64,000 nt of DNA from Candidatus Saccharimonadota bacterium. Lineage in GTDB: Bacteria > Patescibacteriota > Saccharimonadia > Saccharimonadales > Saccharimonadaceae. Shown in pieces: positions 6,831 through 16,025 of this stretch. Below the pieces are notes generated by a model. The model ran no database searches. It was not told the DNA's origin and saw nothing but the letters and a program-made list of their open reading frames with translations. The stretch is from positions 1-64,000 of the forward strand of contig JAPUEE010000011.1 in the NCBI GenBank assembly GCA_027492735.1, in the 5' to 3' direction. Position numbers and translations under genes: made by a program. How positions within the stretch are numbered: the first letter of the stretch is position 1; each line of letters begins with the position of its first letter.

Positions 6831-8525
6831 ATGGCGTTGATAGCAGAGTATGGGTTTGAACAACCGAGTGGGGGAATATTCACCGACCTAACGGGCAACG
6901 GCTATGATTTGACGATGGGCCAGAATGCAGTACGGGTAGAAGGGCACGGCGGCAGTACACAGGCCATCCAGGCGGGGAGCGGCGTACAAATGGACCTCGG
7001 TGCTGCCGCCTATCGTGCGTACCCTGGTGGCTCACCTATGCAAAACGCGACGACGTGGGCGTTTTGGGCCAAGCTTACCGATATGAACGATGGTACTCCG
7101 TTAGTGTGCGTATGGAACGAATCCGGCCGCACCGATCCGATGAATGTATACATTGACTCCGACGGTTCGCTGGAGGCTTGGTGGTATGATGGTGCTGAAG
7201 GGGGCGGCTCGTTAAGCACGGACACTGGGCTTGTTGAAGTCGGTACATGGGTGCATATTGCGGCTGTGTTTGCTCCGGGTACGAGCGTGAAGTTGTATGT
7301 TAACGGGGTGGCGGCGGCAACATGGTCATGGCAACCTGGCAGCAATGCGCTGTATAGTAGCTGGGAAACATTGCTCGTCGGTTCTTCCAGGTGGGGGTCA
7401 AATGCGGCTATCATTGATGATTTGCGTATTTACAACGAAGCATTATCACAGGCTGCAATTGCTGCTTTGATGGACCAGGTGATTGATGAAGGGGAAGCTA
7501 TCAATACTATGAAGGTGGCTGATGCACCTATAAAAAGTTTATACATTGGCGCTGTGCCAGCCGCGCGAGCTTACTTGGGTGATGTTATTGTGTATCAGGG
7601 CAGCGCAACCACTCCGCCTGTAGATGACGGTGGTGATGGCGATGACGAGGAGAGCAATGGCGAGTACCCGACCGTTACTAATACCGGCGTACCAACTGGC
7701 CAGACACTGACGGCAGTGCCAGGGCAGGTGACCTCTGGTCCCGGCTGGGCCTGGATGACTGTCTATGGGCAGCCTTGCGTCAATATTTACGATGATGGCG
7801 CGGTCCTAAGCGGTTTAGATATCGATGGCCCAATCTACAATAATGGCGCCCAAAGCCCGCGTACCGCTTGCTCGAATGTAGTCATAGAGAACTGTCGTAT
7901 ACGCGGGACTGGCGAGGAAAACTGGGTGATTACGCTTGGGCCAAATTCTACCGTGCGAGATTGTGAAATTGGTGGTGGTGCTAATGGCACGACAACAGTA
8001 GCGATAGGTATCCTTTCGGGCTACTACGCGGGAACACAGGCGACGAATACGATACTGCGCTGCAATATTCATCACGTCGAACACGGCATGCGAGTTGATG
8101 GTAATACGATTGTGCAGGATAGCTACTTCCATGATTTTATTATGGATGACCCGGCTAATCATACCGATGCCATTATGTGTACGGCGGGGACAGATATGCA
8201 CTTTATTCATAATACTATCGAGGCGGGCGTGACGAATTCAGGGCTATTTATCCAGTGGCAAACGGGCAATACATCGATAGGTGTTGTGGAAATACGTGAC
8301 AATTATTTCCAATTCTTGTCGAAAGCGGGTGCAGTGCCTTCATGGGGAGTATCGTACGAAAATAAAGGTGTGGCCAACCCGGCCCAAACTACTATCACGA
8401 ATAACCTTTGGGATCTTGCGTTTAAGACCACTAATGGCTCTGGGGCAATCCAGGCACCGGCGGGCTATGCGGCGTCGGGCAATGTTTATACTGACGGAAG
8501 CGTAGTAGTGGTTGAGGACAACTAG
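6831..8525 (+). CDS. LamG plus beta-helix tail/adhesion-like protein
   Basis: 564 residues. Residues 1-215 form a LamG/concanavalin-like domain (LIAEYGFEQPSG, WAFWAKLTD, WVHIAAVFAPGTSVKLYVNG, AIIDDLRIYNEALS). At 230-255 comes KSLYIGAVPAARAYLGDVIVYQ, a motif I associate with minor tail proteins of actinobacterial phages. An acidic Gly/Asp linker follows, then 275-560 reads as a right-handed parallel beta-helix (repeated VVIENCRI, TILRCNIHH, TIVQDSYFHD). There is no signal peptide. Base composition looks more GC-rich than flanking genes, consistent with acquisition. Confidence 0.75.
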   Translation: MALIAEYGFEQPSGGIFTDLTGNGYDLTMGQNAVRVEGHGGSTQAIQAGSGVQMDLGAAAYRAYPGGSPMQNATTWAFWAKLTDMNDGTPLVCVWNESGRTDPMNVYIDSDGSLEAWWYDGAEGGGSLSTDTGLVEVGTWVHIAAVFAPGTSVKLYVNGVAAATWSWQPGSNALYSSWETLLVGSSRWGSNAAIIDDLRIYNEALSQAAIAALMDQVIDEGEAINTMKVADAPIKSLYIGAVPAARAYLGDVIVYQGSATTPPVDDGGDGDDEESNGEYPTVTNTGVPTGQTLTAVPGQVTSGPGWAWMTVYGQPCVNIYDDGAVLSGLDIDGPIYNNGAQSPRTACSNVVIENCRIRGTGEENWVITLGPNSTVRDCEIGGGANGTTTVAIGILSGYYAGTQATNTILRCNIHHVEHGMRVDGNTIVQDSYFHDFIMDDPANHTDAIMCTAGTDMHFIHNTIEAGVTNSGLFIQWQTGNTSIGVVEIRDNYFQFLSKAGAVPSWGVSYENKGVANPAQTTITNNLWDLAFKTTNGSGAIQAPAGYAASGNVYTDGSVVVVEDN

Positions 8526-8562
8526 CAGGAGTAATACGTTTTCTCGACGAATGCGACGGAAA

Positions 8563-9627
8563 TTAGTCTTTTTGTGATTTTAGAACCCGTTCGCGAGCCT
8601 GTAGTTGTTCGATAATATCGTCAATGTCGCCGTTCATGGCCTGTGGAATACCGGAGCGGCTATAGCCGATGCGGTGATCAGTGATACGATCTTGCGGGAA
8701 GTTATAGGTGCGGATCTTTTCTGATCGATCACCTGAACCGATGAGTTCGCGACGTTCGGCGGTAAGTTTGGCGTTTTCCTCATCAATTTTAATCTGGAGC
8801 AGGCGAGAACGTAGGACGCCCAGGGCTTTTTCCTTGTTTTTGATCTGGGATTTTTCATCCTGGTTGGTCACCACGATCCCCGTGGGCAAGTGAGTGATGC
8901 GAACGGCACTGTCGGTCGTGTTGACGCTCTGACCACCATGGCCACCAGCGCGAAATACGTCAATGCGTAGATCGCTCGGGTCGATCTGGACATCTGTTTC
9001 CTCGGCCTCGGGTAGAACTGCTACGGTCACAGTGCTGGTATGAATACGACCTTGGCTCTCGGTGGTCGGTACACGTTGGACGCGATGGACGCCAGATTCG
9101 AATTTGAGTTTTGCGTATGGCTGGTCGCCTTTGACTTTGAAAATAACTTCTTTGTAGCCACCAGCATCATTCATGTTTTCGCCGAGGAGTTCGGTTTTTA
9201 AACTATGGTTTTCAGCGTAGCGTAGGTACATGCGATAGAGTTCAGCGGCAAATAGGGAAGCCTCATCGCCACCAGCCCCAGCGCGGATCTCGACGATAGT
9301 GTTTTTATCGTCATTAGGATCACGCGGGGTGAGCATGTCGGTCAACGTAGCCTCTAGATCACTAATTTGTTTCTCTAGAGTAGGGATTTCTTCGCGGGCC
9401 AGTTCGGCTAATTCATCGTCACTACTCGATAGCTCTCGGGCCTCGACGAGTTGCTTTTCGGCAGTCTGCAGCGCGGTGTAGCTGTTAATGAGAGTTTCGA
9501 GCTCGTTTAGTCGGCGAGTTTTAGTGGCGAAATCAGGATCAGCGAACGCATCGGGGCGTGCCAGAAAATCGGTCAGAGATTGCTGCTCGGCCTGTAATGC
9601 GGATTGATCGATGGTGATAGTACTCAT
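8563..9627 (-). CDS. prfA: peptide chain release factor 1
   Basis: 354 residues of normal RF1 length. The codon-recognition region reads [17 protein letters not shown], with the RF1-specific P-x-T tripeptide for UAA/UAG, and the peptidyl-hydrolysis loop is [19 protein letters not shown] with the GGQ that PrmC methylates. It lies downstream of rpmE on the minus strand, as in many bacteria, but a hairpin separates the two. Confidence 0.97.
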   Translation of the reverse strand: MSTITIDQSALQAEQQSLTDFLARPDAFADPDFATKTRRLNELETLINSYTALQTAEKQLVEARELSSSDDELAELAREEIPTLEKQISDLEATLTDMLTPRDPNDDKNTIVEIRAGAGGDEASLFAAELYRMYLRYAENHSLKTELLGENMNDAGGYKEVIFKVKGDQPYAKLKFESGVHRVQRVPTTESQGRIHTSTVTVAVLPEAEETDVQIDPSDLRIDVFRAGGHGGQSVNTTDSAVRITHLPTGIVVTNQDEKSQIKNKEKALGVLRSRLLQIKIDEENAKLTAERRELIGSGDRSEKIRTYNFPQDRITDHRIGYSRSGIPQAMNGDIDDIIEQLQARERVLKSQKD

Positions 9628-9653
9628 ATTCTATTCAATTATACCAAAAAAGA

Positions 9654-9685
9654 AAAAACCGCCCTCATGTGAGAGAACGGTTTTT
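9654..9685 (-). terminator. rpmE terminator
   Basis: AAAAACCG (9654-9661) pairs with CGGTTTTT (9678-9685), with an inner CTCA/TGAG stem. On the minus strand the hairpin is followed by a T-run (A-run at 9653-9658 on the plus strand). It lies between rpmE and prfA. Confidence 0.75.
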
Positions 9686-9696
9686 CTATTCCGTAG

Positions 9697-10020
9697 CTAT
9701 TTTTCAGCTTCGACTTTTTTGCTCTTTGCGGCTGCTGGTTTAGCTTTTTTAGCCAGAGCGGCTTTGTGGGCTTCGGCAGCCTTGAGACGTGCAGCAAAGC
9801 GATCGACGCGACCTTCGGTGTCGATGATCTTTTCTTCGCCAGTGAAGAATGGATGGCTAGCGCTCGAGATGTGAACCTTTACGAGCGGATATTCATTGCC
9901 GTCTTCCCACTTGACAGTTTCAGTGGTTGGCACCGTTGATTTGGTCAAAAAGGAGAAGTTTGCGGACTCGTCCATGAACACAACTAAACGGTAGTCTGTT
10001 GGGTGTAAACTCTTTTTCAT
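9697..10020 (-). CDS. rpmE: ribosomal protein bL31, type B
   Basis: 107 residues. [21 protein letters not shown], then [21 protein letters not shown] and [14 protein letters not shown] are the type-B (zinc-free, Cys-less) bL31 signature. A Lys/Ala-rich C-terminal extension of about 25 residues follows. bL31 bridges the two ribosomal subunits. Type-B forms are usually used when zinc is scarce; no type-A copy is seen in the window. Confidence 0.95.
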   Translation of the reverse strand: MKKSLHPTDYRLVVFMDESANFSFLTKSTVPTTETVKWEDGNEYPLVKVHISSASHPFFTGEEKIIDTEGRVDRFAARLKAAEAHKAALAKKAKPAAAKSKKVEAEK

Positions 10021-10070
10021 ACCGGTCTATTATACAGAAGTTTCTCTAAAAGTCAAAGCTGCCGCGTTGA

Positions 10071-10958
10071 CTAGTTAGGATATATCGTATTTAGTTTGTT
10101 TAGCATCGTATCGACACGAGTAGTAAGATCGCTAATACTCTGAACTTTTTTGGTCAGATCTTCATTGGTTTTCGTAAGATCAGTATTCTTTTTCGTCAGA
10201 TCATCAATCTTGGTCTTGTTCTCGTCTAGGGTCTTTTGCTTGGCTTCGTTCTGTGTCGTTAGCTCGGTGATTTTATCCTGTAACGCATCGAACTGTGAAG
10301 ATGTTTTATTCTCGGTATCTGATGTGCTAGTACCGTTGTTTTCTAGTTCAGCTACCTGGGCCTGGTAGGTTTTCATTTTGTCGTAGTTGGCGTTATTCTG
10401 CATATAGTAATACACTGTGCCACCAATACCACCTATAGCTAGGAGGAATAGGATAATGCTGGCTGTTGAAATCGTAAATTGACGAGCTGGTTTGTCGGCC
10501 TTTTTGTCTTTTTTGGCCTTTTTCTTGTCAGCTTTGTTGTCTGCTTCTGCTGGCTTATCGTCAGGTAGCATGCCGGATAGGATAGGGGTGCTATCGTCTG
10601 CTGCGTTAGTGGATGCTGGCGTGCTATTGAGGAAATCACTCGATGTATCGCTATCGTTCAATAGAGAATCGCTGTTGTCAACAACTGGACTAGCGTTTAG
10701 ATCGCCTGCACCAGAACCTTCGAAAGGTCCTTCGTTTGGAGCGAGTGCGCTGCCCATTGTTGCTATGTCTACTGGCGGCGTATTCGGATCGAATGTATTT
10801 GCTGGTGCTGGGCTCACGCCGTCGAGCATTACTGCTGGCCTGGCTGGTTTTGCCGGCATGTTGTCGTTGTTATCGGCCATAAAATCGTCCGGTGCGTTGT
10901 CGGATGGCTCCAACGTAGCTGGCTCGGGCGATACTGGCTCAAAAGGATTGCTGTTCAT
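10071..10958 (-). CDS. single-pass membrane protein with coiled-coil tail
   Basis: 295 residues from the ATG preceded by GGGGAG (an upstream in-frame start at 10970 lacks such a site). Residues 1-145 are Pro/Asp/Ser-rich and disordered-looking, 150-160 are Lys-rich, one transmembrane helix (IILFLLAIGGIGGTVYYYM) follows, and the rest is a heptad-like coiled coil (ITELTTQNEAKQKTLDENKT). The layout suggests a cytoplasmic tail and an external coiled coil. No family recognised. Confidence 0.75.
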   Translation of the reverse strand: MNSNPFEPVSPEPATLEPSDNAPDDFMADNNDNMPAKPARPAVMLDGVSPAPANTFDPNTPPVDIATMGSALAPNEGPFEGSGAGDLNASPVVDNSDSLLNDSDTSSDFLNSTPASTNAADDSTPILSGMLPDDKPAEADNKADKKKAKKDKKADKPARQFTISTASIILFLLAIGGIGGTVYYYMQNNANYDKMKTYQAQVAELENNGTSTSDTENKTSSQFDALQDKITELTTQNEAKQKTLDENKTKIDDLTKKNTDLTKTNEDLTKKVQSISDLTTRVDTMLNKLNTIYPN

Positions 10959-11027
10959 TTTTCTCCCCACCTTATAATTATGTTAATGGTTAGATTTTAA
11001 CAAAGTTTGCCCATCGGTGCAAGCCCC

Positions 11028-11056
11028 TTGACCAACAGAGATGAGTTTGCTATGAT
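11028..11056 (+). promoter_or_regulatory. rpsB-tsf promoter
   Basis: TTGACC (11028-11033) and TATGAT (11051-11056) have an exact 17-bp spacer. Transcription would begin near 11063, giving a leader of about 75 nt. Confidence 0.7.
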
Positions 11057-11083
11057 GGACGGGTAATAATAATTTAAGATACA

Positions 11084-11120
11084 GTTTTCGCGAATCACTC
11101 CTGATTATAGGCGCGAAAAC
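11084..11120 (+). promoter_or_regulatory. structured rpsB leader hairpin
   Basis: GTTTTCGCG (11084-11092) pairs with CGCGAAAAC (11112-11120). Directly on top AATCA (11093-11097) pairs with TGATT (11102-11106) over a CTCC loop, leaving a 5-nt bulge ATAGG. The hairpin ends just before the AAAAGGAG ribosome site of rpsB. It is a candidate site for S2 feedback control. Confidence 0.55.
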
Positions 11121-11138
11121 GAGGCAAAAGGAGTACAT

Positions 11139-11864
11139 ATGCCACAACCAGATATCAAGCAGTTGTTCGAGGCGGGAGCCCATTTCGGACATAAAACCAG
11201 TCGTTGGAATCCAAAAATGGCTGGCTATATTCATAGCAAAAGAGGCGATAGCCACATTATCAACCTAGAGAAAACGGTTGAACAGCTAGAAAAGGCTCTA
11301 CCATTTATTACAGAAGTTGTTTCACGCGGTCGCCAGGTATTATTTGTTGGTACCAAAAAACAAGCCCGCGATGTCGTTGTGAACGCCGCTGCTGCAGCTG
11401 GACAACCATACGTCACTGAGCGCTGGCTCGGCGGCATGCTGACTAATTCTTCGACGATTCAATCTCAGGTTAAAAAGCTGAAATTACTAGAAAAGCGAAT
11501 GGGAACTGGTGAGCTAGCAAATCGCTACAACAAACTCGAGGTCCAGCGTTTCCAAGAGGAAATTGATGCGCTGAATGTAAAATACGGCGGTGTAAAAGAC
11601 ATGAAAGGTCGCCTAGGTGCACTGTTTGTACTCGATGCCGTTGCTGATCGCAATGCTGTTAACGAAGCCGTAAAACTTGGCATTCCAGTGATTGCTATTT
11701 GTGACACCAACGCTGATCCAACAGGGGTTACGTATCCAATTCCAGCTAACGACGACGCGATTTCGAGCTTGTCGGTGATTGCTGACTATGTTGTAGCGGC
11801 TGTCAAAGCCGGTGAGAGCGTAGCTGCTAAAAAATCTGACGACACGAAAAAGGAGGAAAAATAA
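11139..11864 (+). CDS. rpsB: ribosomal protein uS2
   Basis: 241 residues starting PQPDIKQLFEAGAHFGHKTSRWNPKM, with INLEKTVEQLEKA, FVGTKKQA, ERWLGGMLTNSSTI and the late IPVIAICDTNADP motif, all characteristic of bacterial uS2. It belongs to the 30S platform and is the last small-subunit protein bound with bS1. tsf begins at the next base after the stop, the classic rpsB-tsf operon. AAAAGGAG precedes the start. Confidence 0.98.
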   Translation: MPQPDIKQLFEAGAHFGHKTSRWNPKMAGYIHSKRGDSHIINLEKTVEQLEKALPFITEVVSRGRQVLFVGTKKQARDVVVNAAAAAGQPYVTERWLGGMLTNSSTIQSQVKKLKLLEKRMGTGELANRYNKLEVQRFQEEIDALNVKYGGVKDMKGRLGALFVLDAVADRNAVNEAVKLGIPVIAICDTNADPTGVTYPIPANDDAISSLSVIADYVVAAVKAGESVAAKKSDDTKKEEK

Positions 11865-12473
11865 ATGGCAATTTCACTCGACGAAATCAAGAAACTAAAG
11901 GAATTAACGGGTGTTGGTCTGACTGATGCAAAAAAAGCACTTGTTGAGGCTGACGGTGATTTTGACAAAGCTCTCGCTGCGATGCGTGAAAAAGGTCTGA
12001 CCAAGGCTGAAAAACGTGGTGAGCGCGAAGCTCGCGAAGGTATCATTGAATCGTATGTCCACAGTGGTCGTATCGGCGTGTTGGTTGAATTGAACTGCGA
12101 AACCGATTTCGTAGCACGCACCGAGGATTTCAAAAACTTGGCTCATGATATCGCCCTACAGATTGCGGCTATGTCACCAAAGTGGGCTTCGAGCGAAGAT
12201 ATTCCAGAATCGGAAGTCACTCGTAAGAAAGACGAATTGGCTGCTGCTGCACAAGCTGATCCAAAGAACGCCAATAAACCAGCTGAGGTCCTCGATAAAA
12301 TTATCGATGGCCAGCTCAAGAAATACTTTGATGAACTCGTATTGATGAGCCAGCCATTTTGGAAAGATGATTCGCAGACTATTGGTGATCTCGTAAAGGA
12401 AAACATTGCCAAGCTCGGTGAAAATATCGTGGTTCGACAGTTCCGTCGTATTGAGCTCGGCGTTAGCGAATAA
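11865..12473 (+). CDS. tsf: elongation factor Ts
   Basis: 202 residues: N-terminal UBA-like domain LDEIKKLKELTGVGLTDAKKALVEADGD followed by the core ELNCETDFVARTEDFK, and a shortened C-terminal part. EF-Ts recycles EF-Tu by GDP exchange. At about 200 residues it is the short form lacking part of the E. coli second core subdomain. Its GGAGGAAA ribosome site lies within the end of rpsB. Confidence 0.97.
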   Translation: MAISLDEIKKLKELTGVGLTDAKKALVEADGDFDKALAAMREKGLTKAEKRGEREAREGIIESYVHSGRIGVLVELNCETDFVARTEDFKNLAHDIALQIAAMSPKWASSEDIPESEVTRKKDELAAAAQADPKNANKPAEVLDKIIDGQLKKYFDELVLMSQPFWKDDSQTIGDLVKENIAKLGENIVVRQFRRIELGVSE

Positions 12474-12485
12474 TTCCTCGTTACA

Positions 12486-12956
12486 ATGTCCACCGCGGAG
12501 TATCTCAGAGCTAGTGGAGACCCGGGTTGCCTCGTAGATTGGCAAATCAAAGGAACGGGTGAGGATGTTGATGGCTGTGAACAACAGCATCATTCTGATC
12601 CAATCAACTACTTTGCGGGTCGACATGATCTTTCGATGAGTCGAGATGAGGTGCGGGCGCTGAGTGATACTGCTCTACAGGTGGTTGTAGTTGATAGTAA
12701 TCTCTTGCCGTGTAACTACTGTTTGGAGACTGATGTAGTAGGTAGCGATGGGGTTGCGCGTCAGATACATCAGACAGTAACCGTAGCTCTAGAGGAACAA
12801 TTGCGTCGTAATCGAGTGCGTGATCTAGGCGAACCAGAGCAGTATCAATTACTTGCTCGTGCCGTAGTCGGCGTCTCTGCCTGGTGGCGAAAACATCATC
12901 GTAAACCTTTTCCGTCTAGCCAGCCAGTGCCTCCACCCGATTGTTTCAGAGATTAA
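12486..12956 (+). CDS. unknown protein downstream of tsf
   Basis: 156 residues, no family recognised. It has four Cys, with C-x-x-C at LLPCNYCLET and single Cys near each end, plus a basic C-terminal WWRKHHRKPFP. It lies 12 bp after tsf and 27 bp before frr and may be cotranscribed with tsf. No ribosome-binding sequence is obvious before the ATG, so the exact start is uncertain. Confidence 0.55.
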   Translation: MSTAEYLRASGDPGCLVDWQIKGTGEDVDGCEQQHHSDPINYFAGRHDLSMSRDEVRALSDTALQVVVVDSNLLPCNYCLETDVVGSDGVARQIHQTVTVALEEQLRRNRVRDLGEPEQYQLLARAVVGVSAWWRKHHRKPFPSSQPVPPPDCFRD

Positions 12957-12983
12957 TGCACAATCTGTTATAATAGAACTACT

Positions 12984-13535
12984 ATGGATACTAGCCTATA
13001 CGAACAGAAGTTTGCGGCCGCGGTGGCGCACTTCGCCGAGGAAATAAAGAAAATTCGCACCGGTCGAGCTCATCCGGATATGCTTGACGGCATAATGGTC
13101 GAGGTCTATGGCTCCAAAATGCCACTGAATCAGGTCGCCAGCGTATCGGCACCAGAACCACAACAGATTTTAGTAACACCATTTGATCCCTCGAATGTAG
13201 CGGCGATTTCAAATGCTATCCGCAACGACATTAGCCTCGGCTTTAATCCATCAGATGATGGACGTAATGTCCGTGTGCCGATTCCTCCGTTAACCGAGGA
13301 GCGTCGTCGTGATATCGTCAAGATGCTCGGTGGCAAGGTCGAGGAAACTCGAGTGACTCTGCGCAATATTCGTGAAGATGCCCGCAAAAGCGCCAAGGTG
13401 AAAAAAGACGCCAAAGAACTCAGCGAGGACGACCTCAAACGTATTGAAAAGGCGATTGATGACGAAGTCGCAAAAAACAATGCGAACATTGATGAGCTGG
13501 CTCGCGACAAAGAAACCGAAATTATGAAGGTGTAG
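12984..13535 (+). CDS. frr: ribosome recycling factor
   Basis: 183 residues with the RRF hallmarks IRTGRAHPDMLDGIMVEVYGS, NQVASVSAPEPQQI, ISNAIRNDISLGFNPSDDG, VRVPIPPLTEERRRDIVK and a final helical hairpin. It splits post-termination ribosomes with EF-G. TATAAT (12969-12974) ends 9 nt before the ATG, so the mRNA is probably near-leaderless. Confidence 0.97.
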   Translation: MDTSLYEQKFAAAVAHFAEEIKKIRTGRAHPDMLDGIMVEVYGSKMPLNQVASVSAPEPQQILVTPFDPSNVAAISNAIRNDISLGFNPSDDGRNVRVPIPPLTEERRRDIVKMLGGKVEETRVTLRNIREDARKSAKVKKDAKELSEDDLKRIEKAIDDEVAKNNANIDELARDKETEIMKV

Positions 13536-13539
13536 TTTT

Positions 13540-14043
13540 TTGGAACGTGTACACGACCAATCTCCGGCACCAGCTCAGACAGGTAATATAGGAGTGACAG
13601 TTGATTCTCTAGAAAAAGATCCAGAGATCTATTATTCCTGGATGATATGGACTCTCGAGACAGGGTTTGCCGACCAAGATACCGAAGCGATGGTTGATAT
13701 GTTGGGCAAACTGAACGACATGACGTCCGGTCGCGAAGGCCTTTCTCCACAGGTATGGCCGGAAGGAGCTAGGCGGGATATTCGGTCTGCCGCTCAAAAG
13801 TTACGAGCTGAGGTAGAACTGAGAACACGGGAGACAGTAGCTGAACTAAACTTGGCAAGAGAGGTGTACACAGATCAGCTCCCAGATATGTTTGTGAAAG
13901 TAACCGATAGTACGGAGTGGCATCAGGTGGAAGAATTTGTGATCGGCGGCTATTCTGAGATACATCCTGTTATTGACGGCCGGCCGTATACCGATTTTGT
14001 CGTAGAGGTGCAACGGCATCCAGATCTAGACGAACGATATTGA
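13540..14043 (+). CDS. unknown protein following frr
   Basis: 167 residues from a TTG four bases after the frr stop; the start is doubtful because no ATG or ribosome site is close. Mostly acidic and helical in character (ARRDIRSAAQKLRAEVELRTRETVAELNL in parts), with a C-terminal GRPYTDFVVEVQRHPDLDERY. No family recognised. Its stop overlaps the -35 of the next promoter. Confidence 0.45.
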   Translation: MERVHDQSPAPAQTGNIGVTVDSLEKDPEIYYSWMIWTLETGFADQDTEAMVDMLGKLNDMTSGREGLSPQVWPEGARRDIRSAAQKLRAEVELRTRETVAELNLAREVYTDQLPDMFVKVTDSTEWHQVEEFVIGGYSEIHPVIDGRPYTDFVVEVQRHPDLDERY

Positions 14044-14068
14044 CTTTTGTAGTGAAGTGTGCTAGTAT
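14040..14068 (+). promoter_or_regulatory. promoter of the gene at 14110
   Basis: TTGACT (14040-14045) and TAGTAT (14063-14068) with a 17-bp spacer. The -35 overlaps the stop codon of the upstream gene. Confidence 0.6.
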
Positions 14069-14109
14069 TAGATAGTACTAATTACAAATAAAAACAAAAG
14101 GAAATAACA

Positions 14110-14760
14110 ATGGCACAATCTCATGAAACAGGTGACTCGACAGTAGACACTGGTCATAACGCGGTCGCAACAGATCCAAATATTGCTGAAATTCAGGAGC
14201 GTTTTCGCGTTTCAGAACCTACAGCTGAGGTGATTTCAGTTCTCGATGATGGAGGTATTCATGCAGGCGGTGGTGCGCCAGACGAGTGGCGAGAACATTC
14301 GTTTGCCGGTACTACTGCTGGCACCGATGGAGCATGGGCGACAGCTCGAGACAAGAACGGTATGAATAGAAACTGGAGCACGTTGTCTCCTTTGATAGAA
14401 AAGATTGCAAGTGTGGGTAAAGAGCCAGAAGATGGCGTGCGAGCCTTTAGCTCTGACAGCCCAGAAATGGAAAAGCTAACGAGTGCCGGCTTAACCATGG
14501 AAGAAGCGCGTAATTTCGTCGTTTATTCATTAACGCTTGGCCGGGATGTTAAAGCAAAGGATACTGAAATGCTTCGTCCTATGAACATACACCCAACCAA
14601 TCCTACGATTCTACTCGGTAAAGGTACATTTACGCCTCTTGGTGATGGTCGTCCCAAGACACTCGAAGTTACTACGACAGTTAACAGCGAAGGACAGGTG
14701 ATCGGCTTTTCAGCGGCATCTCGTCGGTGGGATTACGACAAGGACGGCGTGGCCGCCTAG
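14110..14760 (+). CDS. unknown soluble acidic protein
   Basis: 216 residues, no transmembrane segment or signal peptide, Thr/Gly/Asp-rich, with an AAAAGGA ribosome site. Sequence such as NPTILLGKGTFTPLGDGRPKTLEVTTTV suggests beta structure in the last third. I do not recognise a family. It has its own promoter and is closed by a strong hairpin, so it is a single-gene unit. Confidence 0.65.
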   Translation: MAQSHETGDSTVDTGHNAVATDPNIAEIQERFRVSEPTAEVISVLDDGGIHAGGGAPDEWREHSFAGTTAGTDGAWATARDKNGMNRNWSTLSPLIEKIASVGKEPEDGVRAFSSDSPEMEKLTSAGLTMEEARNFVVYSLTLGRDVKAKDTEMLRPMNIHPTNPTILLGKGTFTPLGDGRPKTLEVTTTVNSEGQVIGFSAASRRWDYDKDGVAA

Positions 14761-14781
14761 TGCGATGACAGTAAAAACTGA

Positions 14782-14809
14782 CAAAAGACGGTCGAAAGGC
14801 CGTCTTTTG
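14782..14809 (+). terminator. strong hairpin terminator
   Basis: CAAAAGACGG (14782-14791) pairs perfectly with CCGTCTTTTG (14800-14809) over an 8-nt loop. The T-run lies in the 3' arm. It closes the gene at 14110 just before the rseP promoter. Confidence 0.8.
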
Positions 14810-14855
14810 CTATGGTATAATGGTTCTACTTTAATTTGAGAGGGGAAAACGAACC

Positions 14856-16025
14856 GTGGAGTGGTATCAAATTGTCTTGGGGGTGATAGTTGGTCTAATT
14901 TTGCTGATGATTTTGGTGATCATTCACGAGCTGGGTCATGCAATAGCGGCAGTTCGTAATGGCGTCGAGGTCGAAGAGTTCGGTATCGGTTTTCCGCCAC
15001 GCGCAAAGATCCTCGGTAAATACAAAGGGACATTGATCACCATTAACTGGTTGTTGCCACTCGGTGGCTTTTGTCAATTAAAAGGTGAGAGTGATGCAGC
15101 CAAGGAGAAGGGCAGTTTTGGCGCAGCGAGTTTCTGGGCGAAGACGAAAATCTTGCTGGCTGGGGTGCTGATGAATCTGGTTGCAGCGATGGTCATTTTT
15201 ACTATTCTAGCGTTCACAGGCCTACCAAAAGTCCTACCAAACCAGTTTGTGGTGGCTGGCGACAATCGAGGTGATAGTGGCATCGTGTCTATCGCAGGTG
15301 TCGTATCCGGTTCTCCTGCTGAAAAAGCGGGCTTGAAAAAAGGTGATGAACTGCGTTCTATGGCGAGCGAAAATGATCGATCGATAGGCAGTGATATCGA
15401 GCTCGTCGCCCAAGTTTCAGAAGTGACAAAGGCAAATGCTGGGCAAACTATAACGATCGAATATAACAGGGACGGTGCTCCTCACGTTACGCATGTAACG
15501 CTCAATGTATCGTCTGAATCGCATGGATATCTAGGGGTTCAGACTATGCAAAAACAATATGCAAACGTGAAAGCTACGTGGAGTGCGCCACTCGTTGGCG
15601 TCGTTACGACATTGCAGTTCGTTGGGGCTACGTTCTCTGGTTTAGGGGAGATGCTAGCTAATTTATTTAGCGGTATATGGGGCTTTGTTACGGGTAATTC
15701 GGCAGAGACGCAGAATATTGCTGCAGCTGGTGAATCGGTAGCGGGGCCAGTTAGTATACTGGGTGTTATTTTCCCGAGCGCACTAGCTGCTGGGCCAACA
15801 CAATTGTTCTGGTTGATGGGTATTATCTCACTCACTCTGACGGTTATGAATGTATTACCGATTCCAGGACTTGACGGCGGGCGTTGGTATTTACTAGCTG
15901 GGTTCAAGCTTTTCAAAAAGAAACTAACGAAAGAGCGCGAGGCCAAGGTTAACGGCATTGGTATGCTCGTACTATTCGGCCTCATTATAGTGGTAACCAT
16001 ATCAGATATAGTTAAATTATTCTAA
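14856..16025 (+). CDS. rseP: RseP/site-2 intramembrane zinc metalloprotease
   Basis: 389 residues from a GTG preceded by GAGAGGGG. The first helix carries the zinc-binding HELGH, a PDZ domain lies at about 130-215 (GVVSGSPAEKAGLKKGDELRS), and the second metal-ligand motif LPIPGLDGGRWY is near residue 335. Site-2 proteases cut membrane-bound regulators such as anti-sigma factors and signal-peptide remnants. The next gene, another membrane protease, starts within the stop codon (TAATG). Confidence 0.95.
   Translation: MEWYQIVLGVIVGLILLMILVIIHELGHAIAAVRNGVEVEEFGIGFPPRAKILGKYKGTLITINWLLPLGGFCQLKGESDAAKEKGSFGAASFWAKTKILLAGVLMNLVAAMVIFTILAFTGLPKVLPNQFVVAGDNRGDSGIVSIAGVVSGSPAEKAGLKKGDELRSMASENDRSIGSDIELVAQVSEVTKANAGQTITIEYNRDGAPHVTHVTLNVSSESHGYLGVQTMQKQYANVKATWSAPLVGVVTTLQFVGATFSGLGEMLANLFSGIWGFVTGNSAETQNIAAAGESVAGPVSILGVIFPSALAAGPTQLFWLMGIISLTLTVMNVLPIPGLDGGRWYLLAGFKLFKKKLTKEREAKVNGIGMLVLFGLIIVVTISDIVKLF

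Noticed and set aside
10492-10977. 161-residue plus-strand ORF opposite the coiled-coil membrane protein
   Set aside because: Shadow of a low-complexity Pro/Ala/Ser coding region; no promoter or ribosome site.
12143-12626. Minus-strand ORFs antisense to tsf
   Set aside because: tsf is certain on the plus strand and the antisense frames have no signals or recognisable motifs.
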